This document shows, one piece after another, positions 20,801 through 30,730 of a stretch of 64,000 nucleotides of DNA. The translations under genes and the position numbers were made by a program. The notes beneath the pieces were generated by a model. The model saw nothing but the letters and a program-made list of their open reading frames with translations, was not told the origin of the DNA and made no database searches. The first letter of the stretch is position 1; each line of letters opens with the position of its first letter. Location of the stretch: the NCBI GenBank assembly GCA_001695595.3, contig MBPM02000005.1, forward strand, positions 1,488,001 to 1,552,000, in the 5' to 3' direction. This stretch comes from Plasmopara viticola (taxonomy: Eukaryota > Oomycota > Peronosporomycetes > Peronosporales > Peronosporaceae).

Positions 20801-23800
20801 ATGAGCGACGTGGACGACGAAGCCACCGCTTCATGTTCGGACGATCGGCAACTCTTTGCGTTTCGTGACAATCTGCGCGACAATGCCGTTTGTGCCAAAG
20901 TCCATGGGGTACGCGGTGTACCCACGAGTGGTACCTTGCAACTCCTCGAAGATAAAGTGACGGTACGATGGCAAATGGACCCATGGCCTTTCACCAAATA
21001 CGTACCGCTGGGTCTTCTCCACTACGTGCAAGTCCCCGACATACAATTTACCCTTTCCGACCTCAAAAGTGTACGCACAGGACGTCAGACGACGAATTTT
21101 GTACGCACGTTGAAATACGTGCCGGTCGAAGCCGTCCCTGCCAACGACGACCTCTGCCTCTCGCTCTGTTGCTCTCACGCCACTGACGACGCCAAAGTCC
21201 GATTTTTCGATCTCGAATTCCGCGACAAAACCACGCGGGACGTTGCCAAAGCCTTCTTTCGCCACCAAGCCCAGCTCCATGCCGAGGACGAACCCACGAG
21301 TTACTCCGACATTCACCTCCCATCGGGTCTCTCGACGACATGCTATCAACTCAGTGTCCATCCGTCGTTTCAACTTGGTGTCTTCCTAATAGTCGTCGGC
21401 AGTATGGTGGCGATCGGGGCACACGATCCAATGGCACGTGGTGGCATGCCACTCGTCGACACGTTGCTCTTGTTCTTCCTCACTCTCGAACAGCTGATCA
21501 AAGTCATTGGCTTGGAAGGCTTTGCAACCATGGTGCACAATAAATGGGACGCGTTCGAGTTTGTCATTGTCGCCATCAGCTGGCTCGCGGTCGTGCCCGT
21601 CGCGTCGCTCCGTGGCTGGAACCTCTTGCCCTTGCGCATCTTTCGCGGCGTGCGGCTCTTTACCCACTGGCCACGGTTCCAAGAAACCCTCGACACGTTC
21701 CTCGTCGCGTTGCCTTTGGCATGGAAAGCCGTGCTGTGTTATACTTACTACCTCGTGCTCTTTGCCATCTTGGGCATGTACCTCTTTGGTACGTCGCTAT
21801 CGCATCGCTGTGCGCTGGCAACGGAGTCCGAGCCGGGCCTTTTCACGGAAGAAACGGGGACCTATGTCCCCGAGACGCCCGTTCATTTCTGTACGCCCAA
21901 CGCACACACATCGGGGTGTAAAGGCAAGATGGAATGTGTTTTCATGGTACCCCCCGACTGGGGGTACACGGGCTTCCATTCGTTCCAAGCCTCGTTTCTC
22001 ACCGTTTTTCTCATCACGTTACGGTCGGGCTTTGGCCCCGCCCTCGATGGGACGCAACAAGCCACGTCGTACTTTGCCCTCGTCTACTTTATTGGCCTCC
22101 TCGTCGTGGTGAGTTACATGATCCTCTCGCTCTTTGTCGGGATCGTTCGCGAGAGTTACATTACCGTCTCGATCCGGCGTACCGACACCAGGGTCCACCA
22201 AGACCACGCACGCCAATTGTACCTGGCCAAAAAACGGGTACAATTCCCCCAAGGTACCGAAACGTGCCCAGACCTGGTACAATGGGGCACGCAGACGTAC
22301 CACACTTACCGGGCCCACGTCCTGCACGTCATCTTGCACTCGTTCCTATTCACGCGACCCGACGATACCTTTCTCAGCTGGTGCCGCTTGCGGCACGATC
22401 GGATTTTCTTTCTGCTCGACGTCGATAGTCCGCTCATGGATAAAATCGCGCGCCTCGCCGACTCGCCCGCGTTGGAACATTTCATGAACGTCATTGTCTT
22501 TTTCAATTCCATCCTCTTTGCGCTCGAGTACCACGGCATGGACGCGACGTACGCCACGCGTCTCTACACGATCGAAAACGTCTTGGTGCTAATCTACGGC
22601 GTCGAATTCCTCGTCCTCGCAGCGGCGGCCCACGGCCTCGTCCACTACCTGCAAAATCCATGGAATCGCTTGGATTTTTTCCTCCTCGTCGTCGCGGCGC
22701 TCGAAGGCCTGCTCCTCGCCACGTCGCTCGTCCTGTACACCGACAGCTACGCCCGCGGCATCTTTGTCCTCCGCTTGTTTCGCCTCGTGCGCCCGTTTCG
22801 CGTCGTGCGGCACAACAACCGCCTGTTGCTCGTGCTCGACGCAATCTTGGCGTCCTTGCCAGCGTTCCTCAGCTCCATGGCCTTTTTCCTCCTCCTCAAC
22901 ACGGTCTTTGCGGTCGTGGGCATGAACGTCTTTGACGGGACCGTGCCACCCGCGCACTTTGCCACGTTTCGCGACAGTATGCTCACTTTGTTGAAATTCG
23001 CCAACGGCGCAAGTATCTGGCCGATTTTTCACGCGTCACTCCACGCCACGTCCGTGGGCGTCGCGCTCGTCTACTACTTGACGTACGTCGTCTTGTGTCG
23101 CTTCTTGGCCCTGAATTTCATGCTCGTCGTCTTGCTCCGGAATTTTGCCATGAAAGGCGACGAACGGCGCAAGACCTTGAGCGGATTGTTTCAAGACCGC
23201 ATGTTTGTCTTGCAACGCATCCATCGCTTTGACCTCGAGACGTTCGTGCACGAATTCGGCAATCTGTACCACGAAGACGTCATGAACATTAGTCTCTCTG
23301 GCAGTCCCAAGCGACGCGTAGAACGCGCGCTCTCGGCGTCCGAAGCGTTCAAAGCTCGTCTCTTGAACGTCGTGCCCACGTCGGATTTTTTAAAATTAAA
23401 GGGCTATTACGGCACATCACGCAACTATCCACACGGGCGCAAATATCGGCTGCTGGATGGACAGTATCCGTCGAAAAATCTCGCCGTCGTGACCCCAATG
23501 GAAGAAGCAACGAAGCCGACTGGATCCACCGAAAATCCAACTCGCGAGGACGTAACAGAGCTATTCGCTTCGAGAGGATTTTTGGGCCAGGCCAAGCCCT
23601 GTTGCAATGGCCATTGGCTCCTGGCCGACGTTTCGCTCTTCGTCTTCCCGCCCCAGTCGTGGGTCCGCCTGCAAGCCCGACGATGGGAGAAAGAGACGGA
23701 AAAGTACATTTTCGGCGCCATTGTGCTCCGGACCATCATGTTGACGGTCCAGTCGCCGCTGTACTCGACGCTCATTCAAGAATTCACGACGCTCAGTGAC

Positions 23801-26176
23801 GTCGTCTACGCCTGCATTTTGTTTTTCGAATTTGCCGTCAAAGTCATTGCTCGAGGCTTCTTCTTGACGCCCCAGAGCTATTTATCCAACACGTGGAACC
23901 AAATTAATCTCGTCGTCCTCCTCGCGTGCGCCTTGCTCTTGCTCTTGCCCCACTCGACCATGATCTCGCTCTTTCGCCTCGGCCGCGCGTTCGGGCCCAT
24001 TCGCGTCTTTTACCGCGTCCGGACGTTTCGCGTCATTACCGCCGCGTTAAAAGAATCCGCGCGGCCGATTTTCTACTGTGTCGTGCTCTCCCTGTTTGTC
24101 TTTTATTCGTTCGCAACGCTTGGGATGCAGATTTTTGGTGGCCGCTTTGCCTACTGCAACGATTTATCCATTGACTCGAAAGACGCGTGTGTGGGCGTGT
24201 TTCAAATGAATGCCACGCACGTCTTGACGCCGCGGGTCTGGGGCAATCTCTCGGGCTTGCACTTTGATACGATCACGGGGGCCATGGCGTCGATTTTCTA
24301 TCTACTCTCCATGAAAAAGTGGGTCCCTGTCGTGAACAGTGCCATGGATTTCATCGATGAAACGGAGGTGACCAAAGACCATCCCGTCGCGGCCATTGCG
24401 TCGACGTACTTGGCCGGCTTTTTCGTCGCCTTTCTCTTCTTTACGCGCTTTTATCTTCTAAAAGTCTTTGCGGGGATCCTCATCAACAACTTTCGGTGTT
24501 ATAACGGCACGCTCTTGCTCACGACCGTGCAATTACTGTGGTTTCGGAAAAAACAAGCGATTTTGGCTTTGCGGCCCAAATATCCATTGCCCACCAGTAG
24601 ATTCATGCAAGTGGCCCAAGGGCAGATCCAAACCCGCGGGTTTCGTGGAGCGATCAGTACCATCGTGCTGGTACACACGTCGGTACTCGCGTGGTACCGC
24701 GCGCCGCTTGCGACGTCTCCACTCGATGCAACGATCGATTCGCGGGTCTGGTGGCTCCATTACGTGTTCTCGCTCCTCTACGCGTTCGACGCCGTCGTGC
24801 GCGTCGCGGCCGTGGGCTGGCGCGATTTTGTCTTGAAAGGATTTACGTGGCGCACGTTCAATACGTGCACGGCGTTTCTCATGCTCGTGGGGCCCCTCGT
24901 GGCGCCGTCGCCCGTGCTCTTGATCTTGGGCATGACGCGCGCGTTTGATTTCAAGCACTTGTCGCTCGTGCTCGACCGCTCGCAAGCTCTTGGGACGTTG
25001 TTCCAAACGTTGTTGGCCAGTGTACCATTGATCCTCAAAGTCACGCTCTTACTGGGGTACGTCTTGTTTGTGTTTGCCATCGTCGGGGTCCAAGTCTTTT
25101 CGTTGACGCGCTGGGCCAATGGCTTGACTGCCAATTTAAACCTCACGACCTTTCCAAGTGCCTATGCAACGTTTGTCAAATTCGCGGCCGGCGAAGACTG
25201 GTACGCCACGTATGTGGCGTCCCGTGTCGCCCCGCCCCAATGTGTCGCAGGGCGTGCGTCCAGTGATTGTGGCTCGCCGGTCATTAGTGCGTTGTTTTAC
25301 AATAGTTTTTACGTCCTGGTTGTCCTAGTGCTACAGAATCTCTACGCTTCGACGATGGTGGACACGTACGTGTTAATGTCCGCCCGCGCCGATGCAAAAG
25401 AGAAGATTTTGGGCTTCCAAGCCGCCGATTTGCACCAATTTCAGAAAATTTGGAGTGAATTCGACACGGATGCGTTGGGATTGGTTCATAAAAAACATTT
25501 ATGGGCCCTCTTGAATCGACTGGACCCACCATTGGGACTGGGTACGTTCCACGCCATGCGCGCACGTCTTGCGACCGAAGACATGACGCCCGACAAGTGG
25601 CACGCGCTCTCGCTGGCGGTACATCAACGACGACGCGAAATGTTTCATGATATTGAAGCACGACTCGCGGAACTCACGTACCGAGTGCGGCTGGGGCTCG
25701 GGACGTCCGATGGGTTGACTGGCAATGGGAATATGAGCCCGAGTGCCGACTTGACGTGTCCTGTGAACATGGTGCGCTTTACGGACGTCCTCTTGGTCGT
25801 GACGATGCGGGTGGTGCCGCTTGAAAGCTTGACTGTGCCGGAAAAAGTCGACGAACTGGCCATGCGTGGCTATGCCTTTCGGCACCGCAGAGCCATTATG
25901 ATCCAGTCGAGTTTTCGTATGTATCGAACACGACGTCGCATTGGGGCGAGGTTACGTAGGACGCGACGGGCAAGTCAAGGCGATGCATTGGAACACGTGC
26001 CAAGAAAGCGGTACGAGCACGAGCTGGGACCGCAAGGACAAGGGACAGAGAGTGTGGAAGTGATTGAATGCGAGCAGTTGCAAGAGAAGGCGACGGTGCG
26101 AATGGAAAAGAGTGTACTCATCACTTTGCAACAAAGCACCGACCCGGATCCTGTGCGATCAATCCCTGAACGCTGA
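20801..26176 (+). CDS. Four-domain voltage-gated cation channel alpha subunit
   Basis: Intronless, 1791 residues. It has four six-helix repeats as in CaV/NaV/NALCN channels: I about 190-446, II 556-777, III 970-1230, IV 1283-1523. S4 helices are RIFRGVRLF (I), RLFRLVRPFRVVR (II) and FRLGRAFGPIRVFYRVRTFR (III); repeat IV has only GMTRAFDFKHL. The residues two before the pore tryptophan/phenylalanine read Ser (TLRSGF), Ser (GASIW), Lys (SMKKW) and Glu (GEDW), unlike EEEE calcium or DEKA sodium filters. After IVS6 comes the conserved EF-hand-like segment (IWSEFDTDALG...LDPPLGLG) and, near 1700, an IQ motif (MIQSSFRMYRTRRRIG) for calmodulin. Residues 20-170 before the first helix look like a PH/GRAM-like beta domain (inference). 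It should sit in the plasma or flagellar membrane; ion selectivity is uncertain. Codons are GC-rich compared with flanks. Confidence 0.9.
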   Translation: MSDVDDEATASCSDDRQLFAFRDNLRDNAVCAKVHGVRGVPTSGTLQLLEDKVTVRWQMDPWPFTKYVPLGLLHYVQVPDIQFTLSDLKSVRTGRQTTNFVRTLKYVPVEAVPANDDLCLSLCCSHATDDAKVRFFDLEFRDKTTRDVAKAFFRHQAQLHAEDEPTSYSDIHLPSGLSTTCYQLSVHPSFQLGVFLIVVGSMVAIGAHDPMARGGMPLVDTLLLFFLTLEQLIKVIGLEGFATMVHNKWDAFEFVIVAISWLAVVPVASLRGWNLLPLRIFRGVRLFTHWPRFQETLDTFLVALPLAWKAVLCYTYYLVLFAILGMYLFGTSLSHRCALATESEPGLFTEETGTYVPETPVHFCTPNAHTSGCKGKMECVFMVPPDWGYTGFHSFQASFLTVFLITLRSGFGPALDGTQQATSYFALVYFIGLLVVVSYMILSLFVGIVRESYITVSIRRTDTRVHQDHARQLYLAKKRVQFPQGTETCPDLVQWGTQTYHTYRAHVLHVILHSFLFTRPDDTFLSWCRLRHDRIFFLLDVDSPLMDKIARLADSPALEHFMNVIVFFNSILFALEYHGMDATYATRLYTIENVLVLIYGVEFLVLAAAAHGLVHYLQNPWNRLDFFLLVVAALEGLLLATSLVLYTDSYARGIFVLRLFRLVRPFRVVRHNNRLLLVLDAILASLPAFLSSMAFFLLLNTVFAVVGMNVFDGTVPPAHFATFRDSMLTLLKFANGASIWPIFHASLHATSVGVALVYYLTYVVLCRFLALNFMLVVLLRNFAMKGDERRKTLSGLFQDRMFVLQRIHRFDLETFVHEFGNLYHEDVMNISLSGSPKRRVERALSASEAFKARLLNVVPTSDFLKLKGYYGTSRNYPHGRKYRLLDGQYPSKNLAVVTPMEEATKPTGSTENPTREDVTELFASRGFLGQAKPCCNGHWLLADVSLFVFPPQSWVRLQARRWEKETEKYIFGAIVLRTIMLTVQSPLYSTLIQEFTTLSDVVYACILFFEFAVKVIARGFFLTPQSYLSNTWNQINLVVLLACALLLLLPHSTMISLFRLGRAFGPIRVFYRVRTFRVITAALKESARPIFYCVVLSLFVFYSFATLGMQIFGGRFAYCNDLSIDSKDACVGVFQMNATHVLTPRVWGNLSGLHFDTITGAMASIFYLLSMKKWVPVVNSAMDFIDETEVTKDHPVAAIASTYLAGFFVAFLFFTRFYLLKVFAGILINNFRCYNGTLLLTTVQLLWFRKKQAILALRPKYPLPTSRFMQVAQGQIQTRGFRGAISTIVLVHTSVLAWYRAPLATSPLDATIDSRVWWLHYVFSLLYAFDAVVRVAAVGWRDFVLKGFTWRTFNTCTAFLMLVGPLVAPSPVLLILGMTRAFDFKHLSLVLDRSQALGTLFQTLLASVPLILKVTLLLGYVLFVFAIVGVQVFSLTRWANGLTANLNLTTFPSAYATFVKFAAGEDWYATYVASRVAPPQCVAGRASSDCGSPVISALFYNSFYVLVVLVLQNLYASTMVDTYVLMSARADAKEKILGFQAADLHQFQKIWSEFDTDALGLVHKKHLWALLNRLDPPLGLGTFHAMRARLATEDMTPDKWHALSLAVHQRRREMFHDIEARLAELTYRVRLGLGTSDGLTGNGNMSPSADLTCPVNMVRFTDVLLVVTMRVVPLESLTVPEKVDELAMRGYAFRHRRAIMIQSSFRMYRTRRRIGARLRRTRRASQGDALEHVPRKRYEHELGPQGQGTESVEVIECEQLQEKATVRMEKSVLITLQQSTDPDPVRSIPER

Positions 26177-26344
26177 CTAATCCCCTGAATGCGGGCTGGT
26201 TTTTGAGAAACGATGAAATTAACTTAAAATGAATCGCGACAACGTCATGTTTAAACACGCGGTCAGAGAAATAGAACCAAATAATAAAGTACCAATTACG
26301 ATCAAATTTAGCGAGCCCACCCGTGGAGCTTTCCGCACGTGCTT

Positions 26345-27298
26345 TCATGTACGACGCGTGCCAATCTCGGAAGTCCACGAGTGGGCGTTTTCAAAACCAT
26401 TCGCAGCTACTTGAAAATCTTGCCACGTCTGGCGGATTTCCTCCTTTGTACTCATGACAAATGGTCCGTACTGGACGACCGGCTCTTCCAACGGCTGTCC
26501 CGTCATGACAATGATTTCGAGAGGCTCTTCCGCTTGGAGTTGCACCCCGTCGCCCTTCTTGTCGAGCACAATGGCTTCATGAGGTTCAATCGAGTGGTCC
26601 CCTATTTTACCAGTCCCCGAAATCACATAGACAAACACATGGTGCGTCGCTGGAACCGCATACTCCAACGTCGCACGGTGCTGGAGGAGAAAGTGGACGT
26701 ACGACACGGGCGCCACGGTTTCAATGGGGCCCCGTTGGCCAAAGACAGTGCCGGCAAACACAATGGCTTCAATGGTCTTGTCTGCATTGAACGCATGGGG
26801 CACCGTCTCGCGACGAATCTCTTGGTACCGTGGCGTCACCATTCGACTGTCGTGCGGCAAATTGATCCAGAGCTGCAGTCCGTGCGCCGGCACTTCATTC
26901 CGTGGCATTTCAGCGTGGACAATGCCTTTCCCGGGCGTCATCCATTGCAAATCACCGGGCCGCAATTCGCCCTTGTTGCCTAAAAAGTCTTCGTGGCACA
27001 TGTGGCCTTTCGACGTGGGCAAGACGTACGTGACGGTCTCAAACCCGCGGTGGGGATGGTCGGGAAACCCACCGGGTCGACCCACGTAGAATTCGTCGAG
27101 CATAAGGAAGGGATCGAGCGTCCGCAAGGGCGGCGTCCCGATCGAACGGTGGACGCGGGCTCCGACGCCTTCGGCTTGTTCGTGCGCGACGAACTGGAGC
27201 GCAATTGGACGAGGACGAAACATGGTTGGGATCACGTGCAAGGAGGAAACGAGGACGAAGAGAGAGAAAAAAAGCTGTTTCGAGATTGAAGACGACAT
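26345..27298 (-). CDS. Pirin-family protein with N-terminal signal-like segment
   Basis: Single exon, 317 residues from the ATG at 27298. Pirins are bicupin proteins with one metal (usually iron). Human pirin is a nuclear redox cofactor, and several homologues act as quercetin dioxygenases. All four metal ligands are visible: His81 and His83 (DHPHRGFETVTYVL) and His128 and Glu130 (KGIVHAEMP). The C-terminal cupin half (VFVYVISGTGKIGDHSIEPH) is complete. Residues 1-25 (SKQLFFSLFVLVSSLHVIPT) form a hydrophobic segment like a signal peptide, which is unusual for pirin. Starting at Met26 would give a normal cytosolic pirin of about 292 residues, so two products are possible. It is convergent with the channel gene, separated by 168 nt. 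Confidence 0.88.
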   Translation of the reverse strand: MSSSISKQLFFSLFVLVSSLHVIPTMFRPRPIALQFVAHEQAEGVGARVHRSIGTPPLRTLDPFLMLDEFYVGRPGGFPDHPHRGFETVTYVLPTSKGHMCHEDFLGNKGELRPGDLQWMTPGKGIVHAEMPRNEVPAHGLQLWINLPHDSRMVTPRYQEIRRETVPHAFNADKTIEAIVFAGTVFGQRGPIETVAPVSYVHFLLQHRATLEYAVPATHHVFVYVISGTGKIGDHSIEPHEAIVLDKKGDGVQLQAEEPLEIIVMTGQPLEEPVVQYGPFVMSTKEEIRQTWQDFQVAANGFENAHSWTSEIGTRRT

Positions 27299-27539
27299 AT
27301 AAACGGAGGTCACGGAGTGCCGAAAAGGTACAATTGGCCACTTTAAAGATGTCGCGAGATTGCTCTAATCGTGCCATACATGCGCATATAGTTTTTCAAA
27401 GGTTTTGTTACTACCAGGGTTATAATAATCTTATCAGCCTTTACTCCGCAGTTATATTTGCTTTCTGTACGTAATTGATCGCTGAATATTATGCTATATG
27501 CTATAAAGCCATAGACTCGTTTTAAAGCTCGCGGTAGTG
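27299..27539. other. Pirin upstream region
   Basis: Holds the pirin promoter on the minus strand; no recognisable element beyond that. Confidence 0.5.
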
Positions 27540-27880
27540 GGTCTTCTATCGCTTCGCAGTCTTAGGAAGTCGCAGACACCACACCTTACGTTTCGTGTAT
27601 GAGAACGAGTGTGTGATGTTAAAAGCAAAGTATGTAGAGTCGTTAGTCCTCGCAAAGTTGGCACTCATATGCAAAAACATACAACATTTAATTCCATGAG
27701 GGCACGGACAGCATGCAAATGCCGTCGTCGAGAGTGTGAAAATTTCTCGTATAGCCACTGGCGCTTCTGTAATTAGGCCGTTGAATTTGAAAATGGCAGA
27801 AAGTGTTGTGAATCGTGACCTTTGTCACTTTGCAATGCATTATATCCAACACTTCTATTGGTGTCACCACTTATGCAGCT
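27540..27880 (-). pseudogene. Broken copy of the GYTGDYY small-protein family
   Basis: On the minus strand the frame at 27870-27688 reads ASGYTRNFHTLDDGICMLSV, matching AMGYTGDYYTPSYDICMLSV of the intact member at 36998-37531. The flanking DNA (GACACCACAC..., GAACGAGTGTGTGAT near 27.57-27.62 kb) matches the copy near 30.53 kb. Stops and frameshifts elsewhere make it non-functional. Function unknown. Confidence 0.55.
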
Positions 27881-27955
27881 ACTGCTTGATTTTAGACGAT
27901 TAGTTTCAGTGACAGCAGCTGATGCGATTACTCGGATGACCGACAATCCAAACCA
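27881..27955. other. Spacer
   Basis: Nothing seen between the pseudogene and the ~40-bp repeat. Confidence 0.4.
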
Positions 27956-27996
27956 AAACAGGATTGGTGCTATGTATACGCTGACGTTGTAAGTAT
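27956..27996 (+). repeat. ~40-bp dispersed repeat, copy A
   Basis: Contains AACAGGATTGGTGCTATGTA followed by TACGCTGACGTTGTA. It is shared with copies at 29117-29152 (inverted), 30047-30090 and 36330-36369. Confidence 0.65.
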
Positions 27997-29116
27997 TGCG
28001 ATAAATCCCATACGAAGTCCTTCATTTCTAAGTAATGGATATTCGCGGTAGCGTCCTTCCTTGGCTCTCTTGGATTTATTGTCTTTTCATCAGATAGATC
28101 ATAAAATTAGCAATAGAATTGAGATTACCGCTACAACATGAATGGAGCGGCAACACTAAAGCATAATTTGTGCCTTGCAATGGCAGTTTAGCATCCTGAT
28201 GTGGCGATGCAAGGTGTATAGCGCTTATGGTGTCTTTGTAATAAATGCTTTTTTAGTGAATAGTAGGATGATAGAACTGACCTTGGTAAGGTGAGTGTAA
28301 GGTCCATTTCAATGAGCACAATGCAAATACGTGGCAAAGTTCTCTTAGCTGGTCGAACATTGGCGAATCAATCTTTCATCTCGTTTTGCACACGCTGCCA
28401 AAGTTCTAACAAAGTGTAATTTCTATTTAAATTGCTAGTCATTATGTTCTCGAAGCTGCAAGTAGGCTTAATTAGTTGGATAACTACTTTGGAATTTAAG
28501 AATTTAGGGCAAGTAAGCTTTTATGTGATAAACGTGCGTCCATGCTAGTGTATAAGGTGAAGTCAACGATTTGTTGCTCTCTGAATATGCCACGGGCACG
28601 CTGTGTGAGCTCCGCTGCAATCTCTCAATATACTTTTCTTCAAGATTCGAGTTGTTCCAATCTTGATCTATAGATAGTCTTTTAAGCTTCGAATCGTGCT
28701 TTTGTTTGCGTTTTCTCCTGTAACATAAAATAATAATGATGCTTTGATAGATACAAAAGCATCATCTTATTCATTGTAATGTCCGACAACTTTGGGAAGT
28801 TTGAGGTTTTTATTGGGCCCAAATGTGCGTACATGACAAATCGTCCTCCGATGAAAAAAACCTGAAATGTCTTTTTGCATCAATGTAAATTGTCAATTCA
28901 TGCTTGTAAAATGTTACGTCACTAGTATTCCATATCGCTATTTAAGCAATTAGCATGACCACTTGTGCTTCAAGTTGTAACGGTAGCACAGCAGCGACGA
29001 AAGCGACAATCGATCCATGGTGCCCAACTGCAAAATCTAACAGATTGTCCCTCCTGACTCCGTCGTTGCATAGCTCACAAGATTAAACAGACATCATCTC
29101 TCTGTATACAATAAAT
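27997..29116. other. Intergenic, nothing coding recognised
   Basis: AT-rich. GATGAAAAAAACCTGAAATG near 28.85 kb resembles GACGAAAAAAACCTGCAATG near 38.02 kb, which suggests the two regions share an old duplication together with the nearby small gene family. Confidence 0.45.
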
Positions 29117-29152
29117 ACAACGTCAATGTATGCATACATTGCACCAATCCTA
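29117..29152 (-). repeat. ~40-bp dispersed repeat, copy D (inverted)
   Basis: Minus-strand AGGATTGGTGCAATGTATGC then ATACATTGACGTTGT matches copies A-C. Confidence 0.65.
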
Positions 29153-29171
29153 CTTAAGTTCTTCTTTTTAC

Positions 29172-29480
29172 CTTGTACTGCAATCGAAGAGGATTGTTGG
29201 CCGTCCATCTAGTTGCATCAACCGCCGTCATTTGCTGGTGTGGCAACAAACTGCCACTTTCAAAGCCACGAAAACCGCCTTTTGTAAACTGTGGATTTTT
29301 AAATGCCGCAGTCCGTAATTCGCCTAATGTTGCCCCAACTGGAACTCTTACATGCTGGGCCATGCCATTACAGTCGCACACATACACTAGGACTGAAACG
29401 ATCGAATTTTTTGCCACTTGTGTCTGACTGTTTATTTGAGCTGCACGTGGTGTTGCACCAGTAGCGCCATACGTCACCAT
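29172..29480 (-). CDS. Possible first exon of an unknown gene, ubiquitin-like fold pattern
   Basis: An ATG-started frame of 103 codons on the minus strand ends at CAGTACAAG|GTAAAA, a plausible splice donor, 16 nt before an in-frame stop. The peptide has alternating hydrophobic strands and a helix (VLVYVCDCNG, QHVRVPVGAT, LGELRTAAF), then LLPHQQMTAVDATRWTANNP and LRLQYK. The order strand-turn-strand-helix and the closing LRLQYK resemble a ubiquitin-like fold, but no sequence family is recognised. No convincing second exon was found, and the repeat copy D begins just downstream, so the gene may be truncated by it. Confidence 0.35.
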
Positions 29481-30046
29481 GCCACCTTTGAAAGCCTGAC
29501 AAATTTACAATAACTCTTACAAGGACACCTCCGAAACATAATGTAGGTTCCCGATTTGACATAACCTTTTCCGCGAAATTTCTCACTACCTTACTTTAGT
29601 GGTGATCTACAAAAGAAGTGCCTTTTGAATAGCTTAGCTCCGACTATTTTGCTACGTACGCACTTTGTGCTCATCAGATTGAACCTTAAACCCATCACAA
29701 GGGAAGCTTGGGCCCATCATTTGTCGCCAAGGCACGACAAGCATTGTCCACGCCAGCGAATGTTATGACACTATTGTATGACAGAAAAGTTGTTGAGGGT
29801 CTTCAAGCTCGATCTGAGGTGGGTTTTAACACTTTTGCTAAGAATTAGGTGCGGTAGTTCGTAAAGTTTCGTTGCTATCGAGTATACGTAAACGTGAAAT
29901 TGTACATACAGATTCGAGAAGGTAATGTTTTTGGCGTATGAGATGGCGGTTGTTGCAGCATTAGCAAGCAATGGCGCGCTAGATAATTGATTGACAAAAA
30001 CCACTTGAATTGAAACATCTCGTGAGAAACCACTCTATTTAAAAGC
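29481..30046. other. Intergenic, nothing recognised
   Basis: No supported frame or repeat. Confidence 0.45.
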
Positions 30047-30090
30047 CATAACAGGATTGGTGCAATGCATACATGGACGCCGCATGTATT
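30047..30090 (+). repeat. ~40-bp dispersed repeat, copy B
   Basis: ATAACAGGATTGGTGCAATG followed by CATACATGGACGCCGCATGT; the most diverged copy at its 3' half. Confidence 0.6.
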
Positions 30091-30529
30091 GTGATTGGAG
30101 TGGTGATTCGTGTTTGGCTTTGGGTTTAGTACAGAGACCGAGTTTAAAGCATCTTGTTGTAGCCACACCACTGCTCGAAATGCTCTCTTCACAACTTGGA
30201 AAACAGGTGGTCATGCCAATTGCAATTATAGCGATGTAGGATGGCGTAATAATTACCAAAACATAGTTGACAGTCCACATGCAGTAGTACTGGAATTCAT
30301 GGACTTTGGAATCAAGGTCCATTGCGAGGTTGGAGCGTGTCTTCATTGTAGTTTTACAGCTAACATTTTAAAGCCTTTTATAAAAGTATTGCTATCGATC
30401 TACAAAAATGTCCTTGTTATTACTGTCTAATGCACATAGCTAATTCGTTATTTGATCTAAAGACATTGGTCCTTCCTAAAGCTCGCTTAAAAAGACCTTT
30501 TTTTCTCTTCACAGTCATCGAAAGTAGTA
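30091..30529. other. Intergenic, nothing recognised
   Basis: Overlapping frames on both strands up to 106 codons with no motif. Confidence 0.45.
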
Positions 30530-30730
30530 GACACCACACTCTCGTTACGTCTTTGGAAACGAGTGTGTAGATTATTAGCAGAACGTCATTGTTCTCACCA
30601 GATCGGCACCCACCCGCTTATGCCTTTAACGTTCAATTCAATGGGGCACGAACAGCATGCGAATGTTGTAGCTGAGGGTGTAGTAATCTTCTAATAAGCT
30701 AGTGGCGTCTCTTAAAAATTTGTCGTTGGT
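30530..30730 (-). pseudogene. Broken copy of the GYTGDYY small-protein family
   Basis: Minus-strand translation near 30.71-30.62 kb gives RDATSLLEDYYTLSYNIRML, aligning with EDAMGYTGDYYTPSYDICML of the intact member. Downstream DNA (GACACCACAC, AACGAGTGTGT) matches the copy at 27.55 kb. No intact frame remains. Confidence 0.55.

Noticed and set aside
21507..23032. Long frames of 100-200 codons inside the channel gene
   Set aside because: Shadows of GC-rich channel codons in other frames.
26339..26983. 214-codon plus-strand frame over pirin
   Set aside because: Antisense of a clear pirin with all metal ligands.
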